In this document: piece by piece, positions 33,384-44,089 of the stretch
How the letters are laid out: the number at the start of each line of letters is the position of its first letter
Numbering within the stretch: the first letter of the stretch is position 1
Assembly (NCBI RefSeq): GCF_005048155.1
Contig: NZ_SUMB01000001.1
Coordinates: forward strand, 682,001-746,000
Direction of reading: 5' to 3'
Length of the DNA stretch: 64,000 nt
DNA from: Streptomyces piniterrae
GTDB lineage: Bacteria; Actinomycetota; Actinomycetes; Streptomycetales; Streptomycetaceae
The notes under the pieces: model-generated
Databases searched by the model: none
What the model was told of the DNA's origin: nothing
The model's input: only the letters and a program-made list of their open reading frames with translations
Position numbers and translations under genes: made by a program

Positions 33384-33944
33384 CTATACGGCCATGGCGG
33401 GCGCGGTCCGTTGCCGTGCGCGGTAGGCCGCGGCCTTGATCTTGTTGCCGCAGGACTCCATTCCGCACCACTGTCTCCGCATGCCGCGGGAACGGTCGAT
33501 GTAGACCCGTGTGCACTCAGGATTACCGCATTCCTTCAGCAACGGGACATCCGGGCCGCTGAGCAACTCGACGGCCTGCCGGGCGACGGTCGCCAGGGCC
33601 TGCCCAGGGGTTGCCTCATTGTGCCGCCCGGTCAAGGAGAGTTGCGGCGTCACGGGAGTCTCGCGCGCGGCGCCGTTGAGCACGGCGACCGCCTCGCGGT
33701 CGAACCCCTCACCGAGGCGGCGGTTGGTGATGAGCCGGTAGACGGCCTCGCGGATGGCTGTCGCCTGCCGGACGTCTTCCTCATCGGCGGGCGTGATCGT
33801 GTCCACGAGCCCGGACTCCAGGTACCAGGCATTGAGCCGCTCCGGCGTCACCAACATCTCGAACCGGGTCGAGCGCCGTGCACGGAGCGTGGCCGCGAAG
33901 TCGAGGGCCGGATGTCCGCATACGAAAACATGGTCGAGATTCAC
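33384..33944 (-). CDS. CGNR zinc-finger (ABATE-domain) protein
   Basis: Protein of 186 residues. The N-terminal HVFVCGHPALDFAATLRARR is the ABATE-domain start, and the C-terminus has a zinc finger CGNPECTRVYIDRSRGMRRQ followed by WCGMESCGNK. The eponymous CGNR is CGNK here, a conservative change. These proteins are putative transcription regulators common in Streptomyces. I chose the GTG at 33944, which follows AGGATCGTGAG; an upstream ATG at 33980 adds twelve residues unlike family members. It converges on the PrpF operon. Confidence 0.85.
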   Translation of the reverse strand: MNLDHVFVCGHPALDFAATLRARRSTRFEMLVTPERLNAWYLESGLVDTITPADEEDVRQATAIREAVYRLITNRRLGEGFDREAVAVLNGAARETPVTPQLSLTGRHNEATPGQALATVARQAVELLSGPDVPLLKECGNPECTRVYIDRSRGMRRQWCGMESCGNKIKAAAYRARQRTAPAMAV

Positions 33945-34039
33945 CTCACGATCCTGACAGGTGACTGTCGCGGAGTGCAAGAATCGTCACCGGTCCGAGG
34001 GGTATCGATCGGAGGTGCGGTGCTGTGCAAGGCACCACA

Positions 34040-34330
34040 CCCGTAGCCCATCTTCTCGTTGTCGCGCCGCCCACGGTCCGGCGCGACCAGATGTGCGGTT
34101 ACGCCCGCCGTGTGACGCAGTGCTTCCCACTCCTCCTGCTCTTCCGCGTATCGCCCTTCCCAGCGCTCCCGCTCGGCGCGCTTCTCACTCACGTAGGCGC
34201 TGTAGTTGCCGCCGTAGCAACCGGGCAGTCCACGGCCGGGCCGAGGCCGATCAGGTCGGTGCAGACGCCGTCGAGGAAACGTCTGCCACCGAGGTCACGG
34301 ACGAGGTCATGGGCGAGCAGAGCGGGTACG
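34040..34330 (-). pseudogene. Remnant of a second ABC-F protein
   Basis: Minus-strand frames give LAHDLVRDLGGRRFLDGVCT with DLIGLGPAVD, then after a frameshift YVSEKRAERERWEGRYAEEQ and GVTAHLVAPDRGRRDNEKMG. This is the end of the first ATPase domain and the interdomain coiled coil of an ABC-F protein. The rest is gone. It lies 75 bases downstream of an intact ABC-F gene on the same strand and is clearly different in sequence from it. Confidence 0.65.
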
Positions 34331-34414
34331 GGCACTGAGATCCGTCCAACGTGGTCGGGTGGTCGGCCCGCCGGGCGCACGGCCCCGGCGCGGGCCACTT
34401 CACACGTCGCCGGC

Positions 34415-36049
<1,635 letters not shown>

Positions 36050-36071
36050 GGGGATGACCTCGGGAGACTCG

Positions 36072-36093
36072 AGGGCAGACAGAACTCTGCCCT
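36072..36093 (-). promoter_or_regulatory. Leader hairpin before the ABC-F gene
   Basis: Arms agggcag (36072-36078) and ctgccct (36087-36093) form a perfect seven-pair stem with an eight-base loop in the expected 5' leader. ABC-F resistance genes are often controlled by ribosome-mediated attenuation, but no clear alternative structure or U-run was seen. Confidence 0.35.
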
Positions 36094-36167
36094 GGCAGCG
36101 TGGGAAAAAGGGGGTACGACAAAGCGGCCACGGCAGCGACGCTCTCGCAGCGCCGTCCGACGGCCGG

Positions 36168-36548
36168 TCACATCCGGATCTCATCCGGAGATGTCGTCTT
36201 CACCCACCACGTCTGCTGCTCCTCGATCGAGCGGTCCAAGTCGCCCACACCGTAGCAGGTGTCGAGAACTGTCCGACCCGCTGAGGCGGGTGCCTTCATG
36301 TGTACGCAGGCGCGAACGGTGGTGCCGTTATGCGTATGCTCCCGGCGCCATCCCGTGGTCCAGCCATTGCGCCAGCGGGCGGTATCGGCAGTGCGAAGAG
36401 CGCGGCCCATGTCGCCGGAGGCAAGCTGAAGCCATTCGGTCGGCGTACGGTCGGCCGGCTTGTCCGGTTCGACGGCCAGATCTGGACGTCGCCGGTACCG
36501 CTCTTCGCGTAAAGCCCCTTCCGGAGCAGGTCTCGTCCGATGCGTCAT
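36168..36548 (-). CDS. Uncertain small hypothetical protein
   Basis: An ORF of 126 codons from the ATG at 36548 overlaps the leader region of the ABC-F gene. Segments such as ARWRNGWTTGWRREHTHNGT and CYGVGDLDRSIEEQQTWWVK look protein-like, but no family was recognised and the N-terminus is Arg/Pro-rich. It could be coding or the leftover of a longer gene. Confidence 0.3.
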   Translation of the reverse strand: MTHRTRPAPEGALREERYRRRPDLAVEPDKPADRTPTEWLQLASGDMGRALRTADTARWRNGWTTGWRREHTHNGTTVRACVHMKAPASAGRTVLDTCYGVGDLDRSIEEQQTWWVKTTSPDEIRM

Positions 36549-36786
36549 ACGACGCGCAGGCCGCCCTGGATGCTCAACTCCGCGCGCGACCAGGCAGGCT
36601 TGAGGGCCGGTAGAGCCACTGGCGAAATTGTACGTCACCTGTTTGACCGGTGATGGCGCATGTGTGAGGGTCAGTTGCCTCAACACCGCTGGGTCCGTCT
36701 CCCGCAAACGCGGGCGAATGGCTCCCCATGGCGGCTTTCCGGGCCGCCGTGTCGTTTCGCCGGACATATATGACGGAGGATTCGCG

Positions 36787-37851
36787 ATGATCAACGGACG
36801 CACCTTTGGCAAGGTCGTGGGTGCGGGCACCGGAGCGGCAGCCGTCTCGCTTTCCGGTCTGCAGGCCCAGGCGTCAGCCGCCGCCTCGCCCCGGCTGAGC
36901 GGTAGCCCCGCTCCGGCCGTGCCCATCATCACTCCTGGCGCCCACACCGAATTCCCCCGGCTGAACAACGTCAAGGCGGGCGTCCTCAACGTCAGTTACG
37001 CCGAAGCCGGGCCGGCGCACGGACCAGTCGTCCTGTGTCTGCACGGCTGGCCTTATGGCATCCACAGCTTCGTCGACGTCGCCCCGCTCCTCGCCGGCTT
37101 GGGCTACCGCGTCATCGTTCCCTACCTGCGCGGACACGGCGGCACCCACTTCCTTTCCAGCCGCACCCCCCGCACCGCCGAACAGTCCGCCATCGCCCTC
37201 GACATCATCGCCCTGATGGACGCGCTCAAGATTCACAAGGCTGTTCTTGCCGGCTTCGACTGGGGCTCGCGCACCGCCGACATCATCGCCGCCCTGTGGC
37301 CTGAACGCGTCAAGGCACTCGTCTCCACCAGCGGTTACCTCATCACCGATCGCAAGGCGCAACTGGAGCCCGCCGCAGCGGCCGTGGAACACAACTGGTG
37401 GTACCAGTGGTACTTCGCCACCGAGCGCGGCAAGAAGGCCATGGAGAACGAGAAAGAGCGCATCGCGCTCTGCCGCTACGTATGGACCCTCGTCTCCCCC
37501 AACTGGAACTTTGACGACGCCACCTTCGAGCGCACCGCCCAGGCCTTTCGCAATCCGGACTACGCCGCCGTCGTCCTCTACAACTACCGCTGGCGCATCG
37601 GCCTCATCGACGGCGAGCCCCGCTACGATCACTACGAGAACCTGCTCGCCGCCCAGCCCTCCATCCAAGTGCCGACCGTCACCCTTGACGCGGCCCTCGA
37701 CCCCTTCACTCCGCCCGGCGACGGCTCGACCTACCGCCATCACTTCATCGGGCCCTACGAACACCGCACCGTCGCGGACATCGGGCACAACCTCCCGCAG
37801 GAAGCGCCAACCGCCTTCGCCCAGGCGGTTGTCGACGCCGACCATCTCTGA
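36787..37851 (+). CDS. Secreted epoxide-hydrolase-like alpha/beta hydrolase
   Basis: Protein of 354 residues. An N-terminal export signal (KVVGAGTGAAAVSLSGLQAQ then ASAAA) is followed by an alpha/beta hydrolase with the oxyanion motif HGWP, the nucleophile elbow AGFDWGSR (Asp158, as in epoxide hydrolases and dehalogenases) and the His in IGHNLPQEAP. Two aromatic-rich helices (EHNWWYQWYFATERGKKAME) form the cap. An ATG at 36787 follows TGACGGAGGATTCGCG, which has a good GGAGG. Substrate unknown. Confidence 0.88.
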   Translation: MINGRTFGKVVGAGTGAAAVSLSGLQAQASAAASPRLSGSPAPAVPIITPGAHTEFPRLNNVKAGVLNVSYAEAGPAHGPVVLCLHGWPYGIHSFVDVAPLLAGLGYRVIVPYLRGHGGTHFLSSRTPRTAEQSAIALDIIALMDALKIHKAVLAGFDWGSRTADIIAALWPERVKALVSTSGYLITDRKAQLEPAAAAVEHNWWYQWYFATERGKKAMENEKERIALCRYVWTLVSPNWNFDDATFERTAQAFRNPDYAAVVLYNYRWRIGLIDGEPRYDHYENLLAAQPSIQVPTVTLDAALDPFTPPGDGSTYRHHFIGPYEHRTVADIGHNLPQEAPTAFAQAVVDADHL

Positions 37852-38039
37852 GCCCGCGCGGCACTGCCCACGGAAGGTCGGGTGGACGAGGGCGCGGCCG
37901 GCCCCGGGCACAGCACCACGGACGCCGAGCTGGAGACGGCTTGCACCGCGAGGGACAGCGCCTTCAGCCCCGTCGGCTCCTACGCCGAAGTCGCACCTGT
38001 GCCCGCCCGGCGCGCGCACTGCTGCCACATCCCATTCCG

Positions 38040-38195
38040 CCGACCGACGAACGCGGGTACGCCGCTCACTTCTCGGGCTCCTGGGGGCATCACGTTGTCC
38101 CGGGCGCCGGTCACAGCCTCCCTCAGGAGCGACCCGGGGTGTTTGTCGACCCGATTCTCGTAGTCAGCGCGATAGGGCAACCGCCCACTGGATGA
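38040..38195 (+). pseudogene. C-terminal fragment of an alpha/beta hydrolase
   Basis: In one frame the sequence reads YAAHFSGSWGHHVVPGAGHS then LPQERPGVFVDPIL, the catalytic-His end of an alpha/beta hydrolase. Nothing recognisable precedes it in 37852-38039, so only the tail survives. It is unlike the intact hydrolase upstream in detail. Confidence 0.5.
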
Positions 38196-38307
38196 CCTCA
38201 GTTCGAGCGCATCACCACCTTGACAGGTGACGCCTGGAAAGGCACGTTGATAGCCGTCCCACCCTCGAGGGGAACACCATCCACGATCGACGAAGCGGAG
38301 ATCGGTC

Positions 38308-38499
38308 ATGAACAGGGAACGCACCAGCGATGCCGCCGAGGCGGCGCGGCACGCGCGCTACGGCAAGCTTCCCGACCGCATCCGCTTCGAGGACATGACC
38401 GAAGAGGTCGAGGCCGAGCAGGGCGGTGGCGGCAACTCGCACAGTCCCGAGGGCTCATGGAAGTACTACTCGTGTCTGGCCCTCGACCTGGGGCTGTAG
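38308..38499 (+). CDS. Small conserved hypothetical protein (63 aa)
   Basis: A 63-residue soluble protein of the composition AAEAARHARYGKLPDRIRFE, then EDMTEEVEAEQ and the ending GSWKYYSCLALDLGL. I recognise this pattern as a short protein recurrent in Streptomyces genomes with no known function. Charged helix first, aromatic tail last. It stands alone between gene remnants. Confidence 0.6.
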   Translation: MNRERTSDAAEAARHARYGKLPDRIRFEDMTEEVEAEQGGGGNSHSPEGSWKYYSCLALDLGL

Positions 38500-38739
38500 A
38501 TCCCGCACGGCATTCGCGGACGATGTCGCGGCGGGTTGTATTGGAGGGCGTCGCACATGCTGAGCTTCTCACCGGGCAACCCGTCCCCGGCGACGGGAGA
38601 TCGGTCTCCGAACACTTCTCGGTGGCGAGGTGAGCTCCGTCGGCACGCACCGTGATGGTCCAGTGGTCCGCGCCGGGCGATCAACGCTCGCAGCGAGCGG
38701 GGCGAATGGCCCCGGGGCTCGGGCCGCAAGGGGCTGCTC

Positions 38740-39007
38740 GGTGTGCGAGTCCGGGTGGGGGAGTACGACATCCGGGGGTTCGACGCGGTCAGCGAGTGGA
38801 CCGGAGCAGACGGTGTGCCCGGCACCGGACTTGCCCGGGTCAAGGTGGAGGTCGTCGAGGGATGCCGCCTACGCGTGCGACCCGAGGAGTTACGGCGGCG
38901 CGCTGAAGGCCACGTGCGGCACAGGTGTCGCCGGCCGGGAGAAGCTGAGCGACATGACTGTTGCCAACGACGCCCTGCTCCGCATCAACGCGTACTTCTT
39001 CGTTTAG
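38740..39007 (+). pseudogene. Possible phosphodiester-glycosidase-like fragment
   Basis: Two frames carry partial similarity to the N-terminal part of phosphodiester glycosidase domain proteins: VRVGEYDIRGFDAVSEWTGA first, then DPRSYGGALKATCGTGVAGR with EKLSDMTVANDALLRINAYF up to a stop at 39005. The expected downstream catalytic part is absent. Assignment is tentative. Confidence 0.4.
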
Positions 39008-39104
39008 GTGTGCTGCCTCGGCACGTTGGTGACAGGCGAGAAGCCTTTCGGTGTTTGAACGAGGCGAGGGCCTTCCGGCTCGGTGTGGATTGCGACATCT
39101 ACAA

Positions 39105-39440
39105 CCGACTCGGGGGCTGGCCGCTTCGCCGGGCCGTTGAACGCTCACAGGTCAGCCGCACCACCGCCGCACGCTGGGTCGGCCGCAATCGGCCGCCATC
39201 CGGCGCACGGCCACACCGGGATGGTCGAACCGACCCGGCCGTCCCCACCATCAGCCGCTTCGCCCGTCCGCCGTGGTCGAGCAACACATCGTCCGCCTGC
39301 GTCGCGAACACCGCATCGGCCCGCTGCGACTGGCCGCTCGCGCCGGCATCGCCGCTTCCACCGCGCATCGGATCCTCAAACGCCGTGTCCTGCCTGTCCT
39401 GTCTGTCCTAGCCGCCTGCAACCGGGCCACCGGCGAACCC
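39105..39440 (+). pseudogene. IS481-type transposase N-terminal fragment
   Basis: Frames combine to GWPLRRAVERSQVSRTTAAR with WVGRNR, then VEQHIVRLRREHRIGPLRLA and ARAGIAASTAHRILKRR, the helix-turn-helix start of IS481-type transposases. Frameshifts interrupt it and the DDE domain is missing. Confidence 0.65.
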
Positions 39441-39453
39441 GTCTCCCTGTGAT

Positions 39454-39834
39454 TCAACCGAGGGGCACGTCGCCACACAGGTGTACGTGGATACCCAGGG
39501 CGTCGAACATCGCCGCCTTCGCCAGGAGGGCCTTGTTGGCCGTCTCCTCATCCAGGCCGTAGGCGACGTTGAGGTGATTGGCCTTGTGCCGTGCCATGAG
39601 TTGGTCACGGCCGACGCCGTGCAGCACCGCGTGCACGATCGGCCACTGTGGAGTGGTGGCGTCGAGGTGGCGCTGGGTCTCCTCGGCGGGGAGCTCGATC
39701 CCGGTGCCGCGTCCGAGGTCGACGTGCAGAACGCCGTCCATGATGAACACGCGCGACCAGACGAGTTCGCCCGGCTTCGAGACTCCGCTGAGCGTCCCGC
39801 CGCCGAGCGGGAAGTACATGGGCGGCTGGCGCAT
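39454..39834 (-). pseudogene. C-terminal fragment of a fucose/arabinose-isomerase-like enzyme
   Basis: The 126-codon frame matches the end of L-fucose isomerase-like proteins: QWPIVHAVLHGVGRDQLMAR then HKANHLNVAYGLDEETANKA and ALGIHVHLCGDVPLG before the stop. Full enzymes exceed 450 residues, so about three quarters are missing. The truncation point at about 39835 coincides with an IS5-type fragment. Confidence 0.65.
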
Positions 39835-40050
39835 GGTTATCCAGCCGCGGTATCCGGCATCGCATCACCGGAAAGGGCGTCGAGACCTCGCAACGACCGG
39901 GCACGGCACCGCTGGACCATCGAGCGCACCATGGCCCGGCTCGCCGGCTGGCGCCGCCTGCACCGCCGCTATGAACGCAAGGCCGATCACTTCCTCGCCT
40001 TCACCAGCATCGCCCGCACCCTCATCTGCTTCCGCAGGCTCACCAAATGA
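39835..40050 (+). pseudogene. IS5-type transposase C-terminal fragment
   Basis: The reading RHRWTIERTMARLAGWRRLH, then RYERKADHFLAFTSIARTLI and CFRRLTK with stop, is the end of an IS5-family DDE transposase. No upstream part is present. Confidence 0.75.
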
Positions 40051-40136
40051 GCTGACCTCATAGTGCTCACCGTTCCACATGCTTGCATGCTAGAAACGGG
40101 AGCTGAGTTCGCCCGTAATCTGGGAAGGGGGCGTTC

Positions 40137-41261
40137 GTGAGGACCGGGTCCGTGAAGCGGCCGGAACGTGTTGCTGTCATCGGAGTGGGCATCCTCGGAG
40201 CCAGCGTGGGCTGGAACCTGTGCCGGCACGGCGCCAAGGTGGTCTTCATCGACGCAGGCCGGCCGGGCGAAGGCGTCACCAACTGGTCTTTCTCCTGGGT
40301 CAACGCCAGCAACAAGACCACGCGCAAGTACTACTTCGACCTGAACGTCGCGGGCATGGCAGCGTACCGTGAGCTTGCCAGGACCATCGGGCCAGACTCA
40401 TGGTGGTATCCCAGCGGCCATCTGCGCTGGGCAGACGATCCCGCAGAAGAGTCGAAGCTCCTGAAAACGGCCGAACAGCTGGCCAACTGGGACTACCCGG
40501 CTGAGGTGTTCACGGGGGCCGAGGTATGCCGCCGCCTCGAACCTGCTCTCACGATCCCCAGTGACGTTCCAGTCGTGTTCTACCCCGACGAAGCCTGGGT
40601 GCACGGACGTCATCTCGTCAGCCGCCTGGTCGGCCAGGCCGTTGCATCCGGCGCCGAGCTCCGGTCCGGCACCGCGGTCTGTGACATCGAGACAGGTGCC
40701 GACGGGAGCATCCAGAAGGTTGCTCTATCGGATGGGAGCTTTCTCGACGTCAACATCGTCGTGAACGCAGCAGGCCCCAGCGCCTCCCACGTCGCCGAGC
40801 TCATCGCACGGCACTTGCCGATGCGCCGGGAACCCGGAGCCGTCACCCGGATCGACTGCGCTCAGGTCCCGGTTCGCCGGGCCATGCACGCGCCGCACAT
40901 CGAGATCCGTCCTGACGGAGACGCTTCGGTGGTCCTCCACAGCCGCGAGATCGACGCACTCATCGACACAGGCGAAGACCCAGCGCAACTCGCACGGCTG
41001 CTCCACGAATCGGCGCGGCAGGTCGTTCCCGACCTCGGCAACGCCCGCATCGCACAGACACGGGTAGCCCACCGGCCCATCCCAGCCGACGGATTCCCCT
41101 CGGTGGGAGCGGTGCCGTCCGCGCCGGGCTACTACGAGGCCGTATCCCACAGCGGCATCACCCTCGGGCCGGTAATCGGCCGGCTGCTTGCTGCGGAGAT
41201 CCTCAGCGGCAAGAGAAGTGAGATGCTCGCGGACTTCCGCCCGGAGCGGTTCCCCCCGTGA
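40137..41261 (+). CDS. FAD-dependent oxidoreductase, D-amino-acid-oxidase type
   Basis: Protein of 374 residues. The N-terminal FAD motif is VAVIGVGILGASVGWNLCRH, and the DAO-type pattern continues with GVTNWSFSWVNAS, VNAAGPSASHVAELI and the C-terminal GYYEAVSHSGITLGPVIGRL. Such enzymes oxidise amino groups of small amines or amino acids to imines and reduce oxygen to peroxide. The GTG at 40137 is preceded by GGAAGGGGGC. It is flanked by transposon debris, so operon partners are unclear; a broken flavin reductase gene follows. Confidence 0.88.
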   Translation: MRTGSVKRPERVAVIGVGILGASVGWNLCRHGAKVVFIDAGRPGEGVTNWSFSWVNASNKTTRKYYFDLNVAGMAAYRELARTIGPDSWWYPSGHLRWADDPAEESKLLKTAEQLANWDYPAEVFTGAEVCRRLEPALTIPSDVPVVFYPDEAWVHGRHLVSRLVGQAVASGAELRSGTAVCDIETGADGSIQKVALSDGSFLDVNIVVNAAGPSASHVAELIARHLPMRREPGAVTRIDCAQVPVRRAMHAPHIEIRPDGDASVVLHSREIDALIDTGEDPAQLARLLHESARQVVPDLGNARIAQTRVAHRPIPADGFPSVGAVPSAPGYYEAVSHSGITLGPVIGRLLAAEILSGKRSEMLADFRPERFPP

Positions 41262-41492
41262 CAGCCCGTGCAAGCGCCACCAGTACCGCGACCAGGCGGG
41301 CGCATCTCCGTGCGCCCGGAACACGCCGAAGTCTTCCCAGACGGCTGGGGCTATGGCTGGGGCAGTGGACACGGTGTCGGCTCCTGGTGCTCGTCGGCTC
41401 CGATACCGGGCACTTTCCATCGCACTCAGGGGTTTGGTGGTGCCGGGGATCCGCTATACGCCCCGCGGTCGCTCTCCTGGATATTGATCGCC

Positions 41493-41625
41493 ATGCGCGT
41501 TGACTTTGATCCTGCTGTCATGTCCCGCAACGATTTCTACAAGCTGCTGACCTCGACGGTGGTGCCGTGACCGATCGCCTGGGTGTCCACGGTCTCGGCG
41601 GACGGGGTTCATAACCTCGCACCTG
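41493..41625 (+). pseudogene. Flavin-reductase-family fragment with in-frame stop
   Basis: From the ATG at 41493 the frame reads MRVDFDPAVMSRNDFYKLLT then STVVP, a TGA at 41568-41570, and continues PIAWVSTVSADGVHNLAP in the same frame. Family members have VVPRPIAWVST, so the TGA most likely arose from CGA (Arg). Homology ends after NLAP at an apparent junction. The rest of the gene is lost. Confidence 0.7.
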
Positions 41626-41929
41626 CGCAGTTTGGAGGAAAGTGGTATCGGTCTGGGTGACGCTAGCCCAGGTGCAAGAGCCCCAGCAACGGCTTGCTGT
41701 GAGCTTCTCTCGTTGGTGAGTCACTCGCCAGCAGGTTCTTCGTCTGCTGGTGGTACAGCGCCTATGGCGGCGTTGACCTGTTGAATCGGTGGTGGAGGCT
41801 GTCGTCGGGCAAGTGTTGGTCCGTGCATGGTCCGGATCTTGCCGTCAGCTTCCTGTTTACTGGTCCAGGGCTGCCGACAGCGCTCCGAAGGTCACCTTCA
41901 CCAGGCCGCCGGCGCATGCGCAGGAGCGG

Positions 41930-42479
41930 TGCGATGTGGCGAACCTCGACTGGCTCGTTGCTGCGCCTCTTCGGGTTTGCGGTGATCGCCGCGGTGGTCC
42001 CGGCCTGTACGGCGTCGGTCGGGTCGATGTCGGCAAGCGACGTGGCGAACGTGCGGGAGTCGAGCGGTGCCTCGGCATCGGCGCCGATGTCTGGCGCAGT
42101 GGGGTAGACGGCGAGTTCGACGGCGGGGTGTCGGGCCTGCGCCTGCGAGGCGGTCAACTGCGCTGTCAGCTGCGCAGGGTCGGCCTCCTGGCGTCCGGGA
42201 CGATGCTGAGGGCGCGGCCGATGTCCTGGGCGAGCTGAGTGCGGGCCTTGTCGGCGGCGCGCTGCTTGGCCGTGACCCTGCTCCTTCTGGCCTCGGCGCG
42301 GGCGGCGGCGAGTTCGGTTCGAGTCGGGTGATGGTCGCGGCGGCATCCTCGCCCTGCGCCGGGGCGGGCGGCGCGGTCGGGTTCGGCGCGGTGCGGGTCG
42401 GAGCCTGCCCGATCGGCGGCATAGCGGGTTCTCCCTGCGACGCCGCGGCAGGGGTGCTGCTCGTCGAGGTGTTGCTCAT
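41930..42479 (-). pseudogene. Frameshifted phage scaffold-like protein
   Basis: Three minus-strand frames join into one protein: MSNTSTSSTPAAASQGEPAM onward, then TELAAARAEARRSRVTAKQR with DIGRALSIVPD, then LTAQLTASQAQARHPAVELA and SRTFATSLADIDPTDA. This disordered, Ala/Thr/Pro-rich, coiled-coil protein resembles scaffold proteins encoded before capsid genes in actinophages and integrated elements. At least two frameshifts break it, and no capsid gene follows. Confidence 0.6.
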
Positions 42480-42535
42480 GGTGCACTCCTGATGCGGTGG
42501 GCGCCTGCTCCTGGCCGACGCGTGCGGACATGCGA

Positions 42536-42562
42536 AAGGGGCCCGCTCCTAGCGGGCCCCTT
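42536..42562. terminator. Strong intrinsic-type hairpin
   Basis: Arms 42536-42547 (aaggggcccgct) and 42551-42562 (agcgggcccctt) pair perfectly over twelve bases with a three-base loop. It lies upstream of the scaffold-like pseudogene, as terminators do between phage genes. Confidence 0.85.
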
Positions 42563-42736
42563 GGGGTGGCGTTGTCGGTGGTTTGTGCTAGCCCTGTCCG
42601 GCCGATTTTCTCGGGGCCGCGACGACACTACGGCGTCTCGCCGAGTTGTCGGAGCCGCCCGAGTACGCCCAGTGCGAGGACGATCCTCCGCCTTGCCCCC
42701 CGGCTCACTTCCCTCTTGTTGGCTTGTGCGACCTCA

Positions 42737-43162
42737 TCAGCAGCCCGGGAACGTCGCCGACGGGGTCTCGAAGGTGCCTTGCCCCTGGACCTTGATCAGG
42801 CCAACGGCGCTCTTGCAAGGCCAGCTCATCTTCCATGTACTGGTGGCCCGGTCGCCGTCGCTGATGGTCTCCAGCCTGTCGTACGACGACGAACCGTTCA
42901 TGCGATACCCGAGTTGCGCTTTGATGTTCGAGCCACCCTTTTTGGTGTAGAAGACATCGATGGACTGAGGCCGGCTGTTCATGGCGATGCAGAGTTGGCC
43001 CTTGCTCAAGGTGGTGCACTTGACATGGTCCGACCCTGACGCCACCTTCTGCGACGCGTGGGCGGGCGTCGCCTCCGTTCCAGCCGCGTGAGCCGGAACA
43101 GTGAGAAGCGAGAAACCGACGGCCGCACACGCGGCGGCTGCCAGTGAGGTACGACGAATCAT
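42737..43162 (-). CDS. Small secreted Cys-containing protein
   Basis: Protein of 141 residues. A Sec signal (IRRTSLAAAACAAVGFSLLT, cleavage near AHA) is followed by a compact domain with about four cysteines (VKCTTL, GQLCIA, WPCKSA and the final FPGC) that could form two disulfides, and alternating beta strands. It resembles uncharacterised exported Streptomyces proteins; no enzyme motif is seen. Three tandem decamers upstream (43183-43212) may control it. Confidence 0.75.
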   Translation of the reverse strand: MIRRTSLAAAACAAVGFSLLTVPAHAAGTEATPAHASQKVASGSDHVKCTTLSKGQLCIAMNSRPQSIDVFYTKKGGSNIKAQLGYRMNGSSSYDRLETISDGDRATSTWKMSWPCKSAVGLIKVQGQGTFETPSATFPGC

Positions 43163-43649
43163 GGAGATCCCCCCGTATCAGTAGTGGTCTGAAGTGGTTT
43201 GAAGTGGTCTGACGGTACAAAGAATCAATCACCGGCACGACCTGATTTCGGACAACTTTTCGCTTTGTTCGAGTCGAAGGTGTGGGGGTTGTCGCATGGG
43301 TCCGCGAGTCCTCTGACGTGGCCGTGAAGCCGGAAACGATGGCGTCGGGACCCGACAAGACCCAAGGAGATCGCAGCACTCGGGCACGGAATCCGGCCTG
43401 CGCGCCGCCCCCGACCGGAAAGGCGGTCTTGCGGCTGCACGACCGTCGCTGACTTTGATGCATTTCCTGGGGCGTGTCCGATGGGTCAGCGAGTCTGCCG
43501 TGCCTGGTCAGTTGACTGCGCAGACTCAGTTGACTGGCTCGATTCAGCGAAGGCTGAACAGGGGTAGCAGTCGCGTGCCCGACGGTGAAGGCGGCTGCCA
43601 GCCCTTCGTGGGCACCCCCGCCACGACCACGTAAGCCCGAGGAGCCGGT
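43163..43649. other. Intergenic region without recognised gene
   Basis: Apart from the decamer repeats, 43213-43649 shows no reading frame with a recognisable protein pattern on either strand. Confidence 0.5.
43183..43212. repeat. Three 10-bp tandem repeats in the promoter of the secreted protein
   Basis: agtggtctga at 43183-43192 and 43203-43212 flank agtggtttga at 43193-43202. They start 21 bases before the ATG of the secreted protein on the minus strand. Ten-base periodicity places all copies on one helix face, as expected for an activator or repressor array. Confidence 0.75.
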
Positions 43650-44060
43650 ATGCCCGCGCACCTTCGTGAACCATCGGCGACCGGTATCGGGCTGGCCGTA
43701 TTGGCGGGCCTGGCGGCTCTGTGGGCCGGTGCGCGGGAGGCACGGTTGCAGATGCGGCTGATTCGCCACGGGCTGCGCACCGAAGGGGTGGTGGTGGACC
43801 AGGAGCATGAGCCCGGGGACGATTGTTCGACACCCGTCATCGAGTTCACCGACCGGCAGGGCCGGCCCGTCAGGTTCCGGCCCGTCGCGACGGGGCTGGG
43901 GCTGGCCCTTGGAACCCAGGTGCCGGTCGTCTACCTGCCCGAAAGGCCGGCGAGCGCAAGGGTATTCACCCGGAAGCACCGCCGATCTCCGATCGTCGGC
44001 CTGTTCGTCGGAGCCATGATCTTCCTCGGCGTCGCGGCTGGGGTCGTGCTCACGCGCTGA
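43650..44060 (+). CDS. DUF3592-domain membrane protein
   Basis: Protein of 136 residues with a membrane helix at each end (GIGLAVLAGLAALWAGAREA and IVGLFVGAMIFLGVAAGVVL). The domain between them has the DUF3592 pattern: RTEGVVVDQEHE, PVIEFTDRQGRPVRF and VPVVYLPERPASARV. Function unknown; common in Streptomyces as a small membrane-anchored domain. The ATG at 43650 follows CCGAGGAGCCG. Confidence 0.8.
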   Translation: MPAHLREPSATGIGLAVLAGLAALWAGAREARLQMRLIRHGLRTEGVVVDQEHEPGDDCSTPVIEFTDRQGRPVRFRPVATGLGLALGTQVPVVYLPERPASARVFTRKHRRSPIVGLFVGAMIFLGVAAGVVLTR

Positions 44061-44089
44061 GCTTGTTCTCCCCTCTCCCTCCTTGTTCT

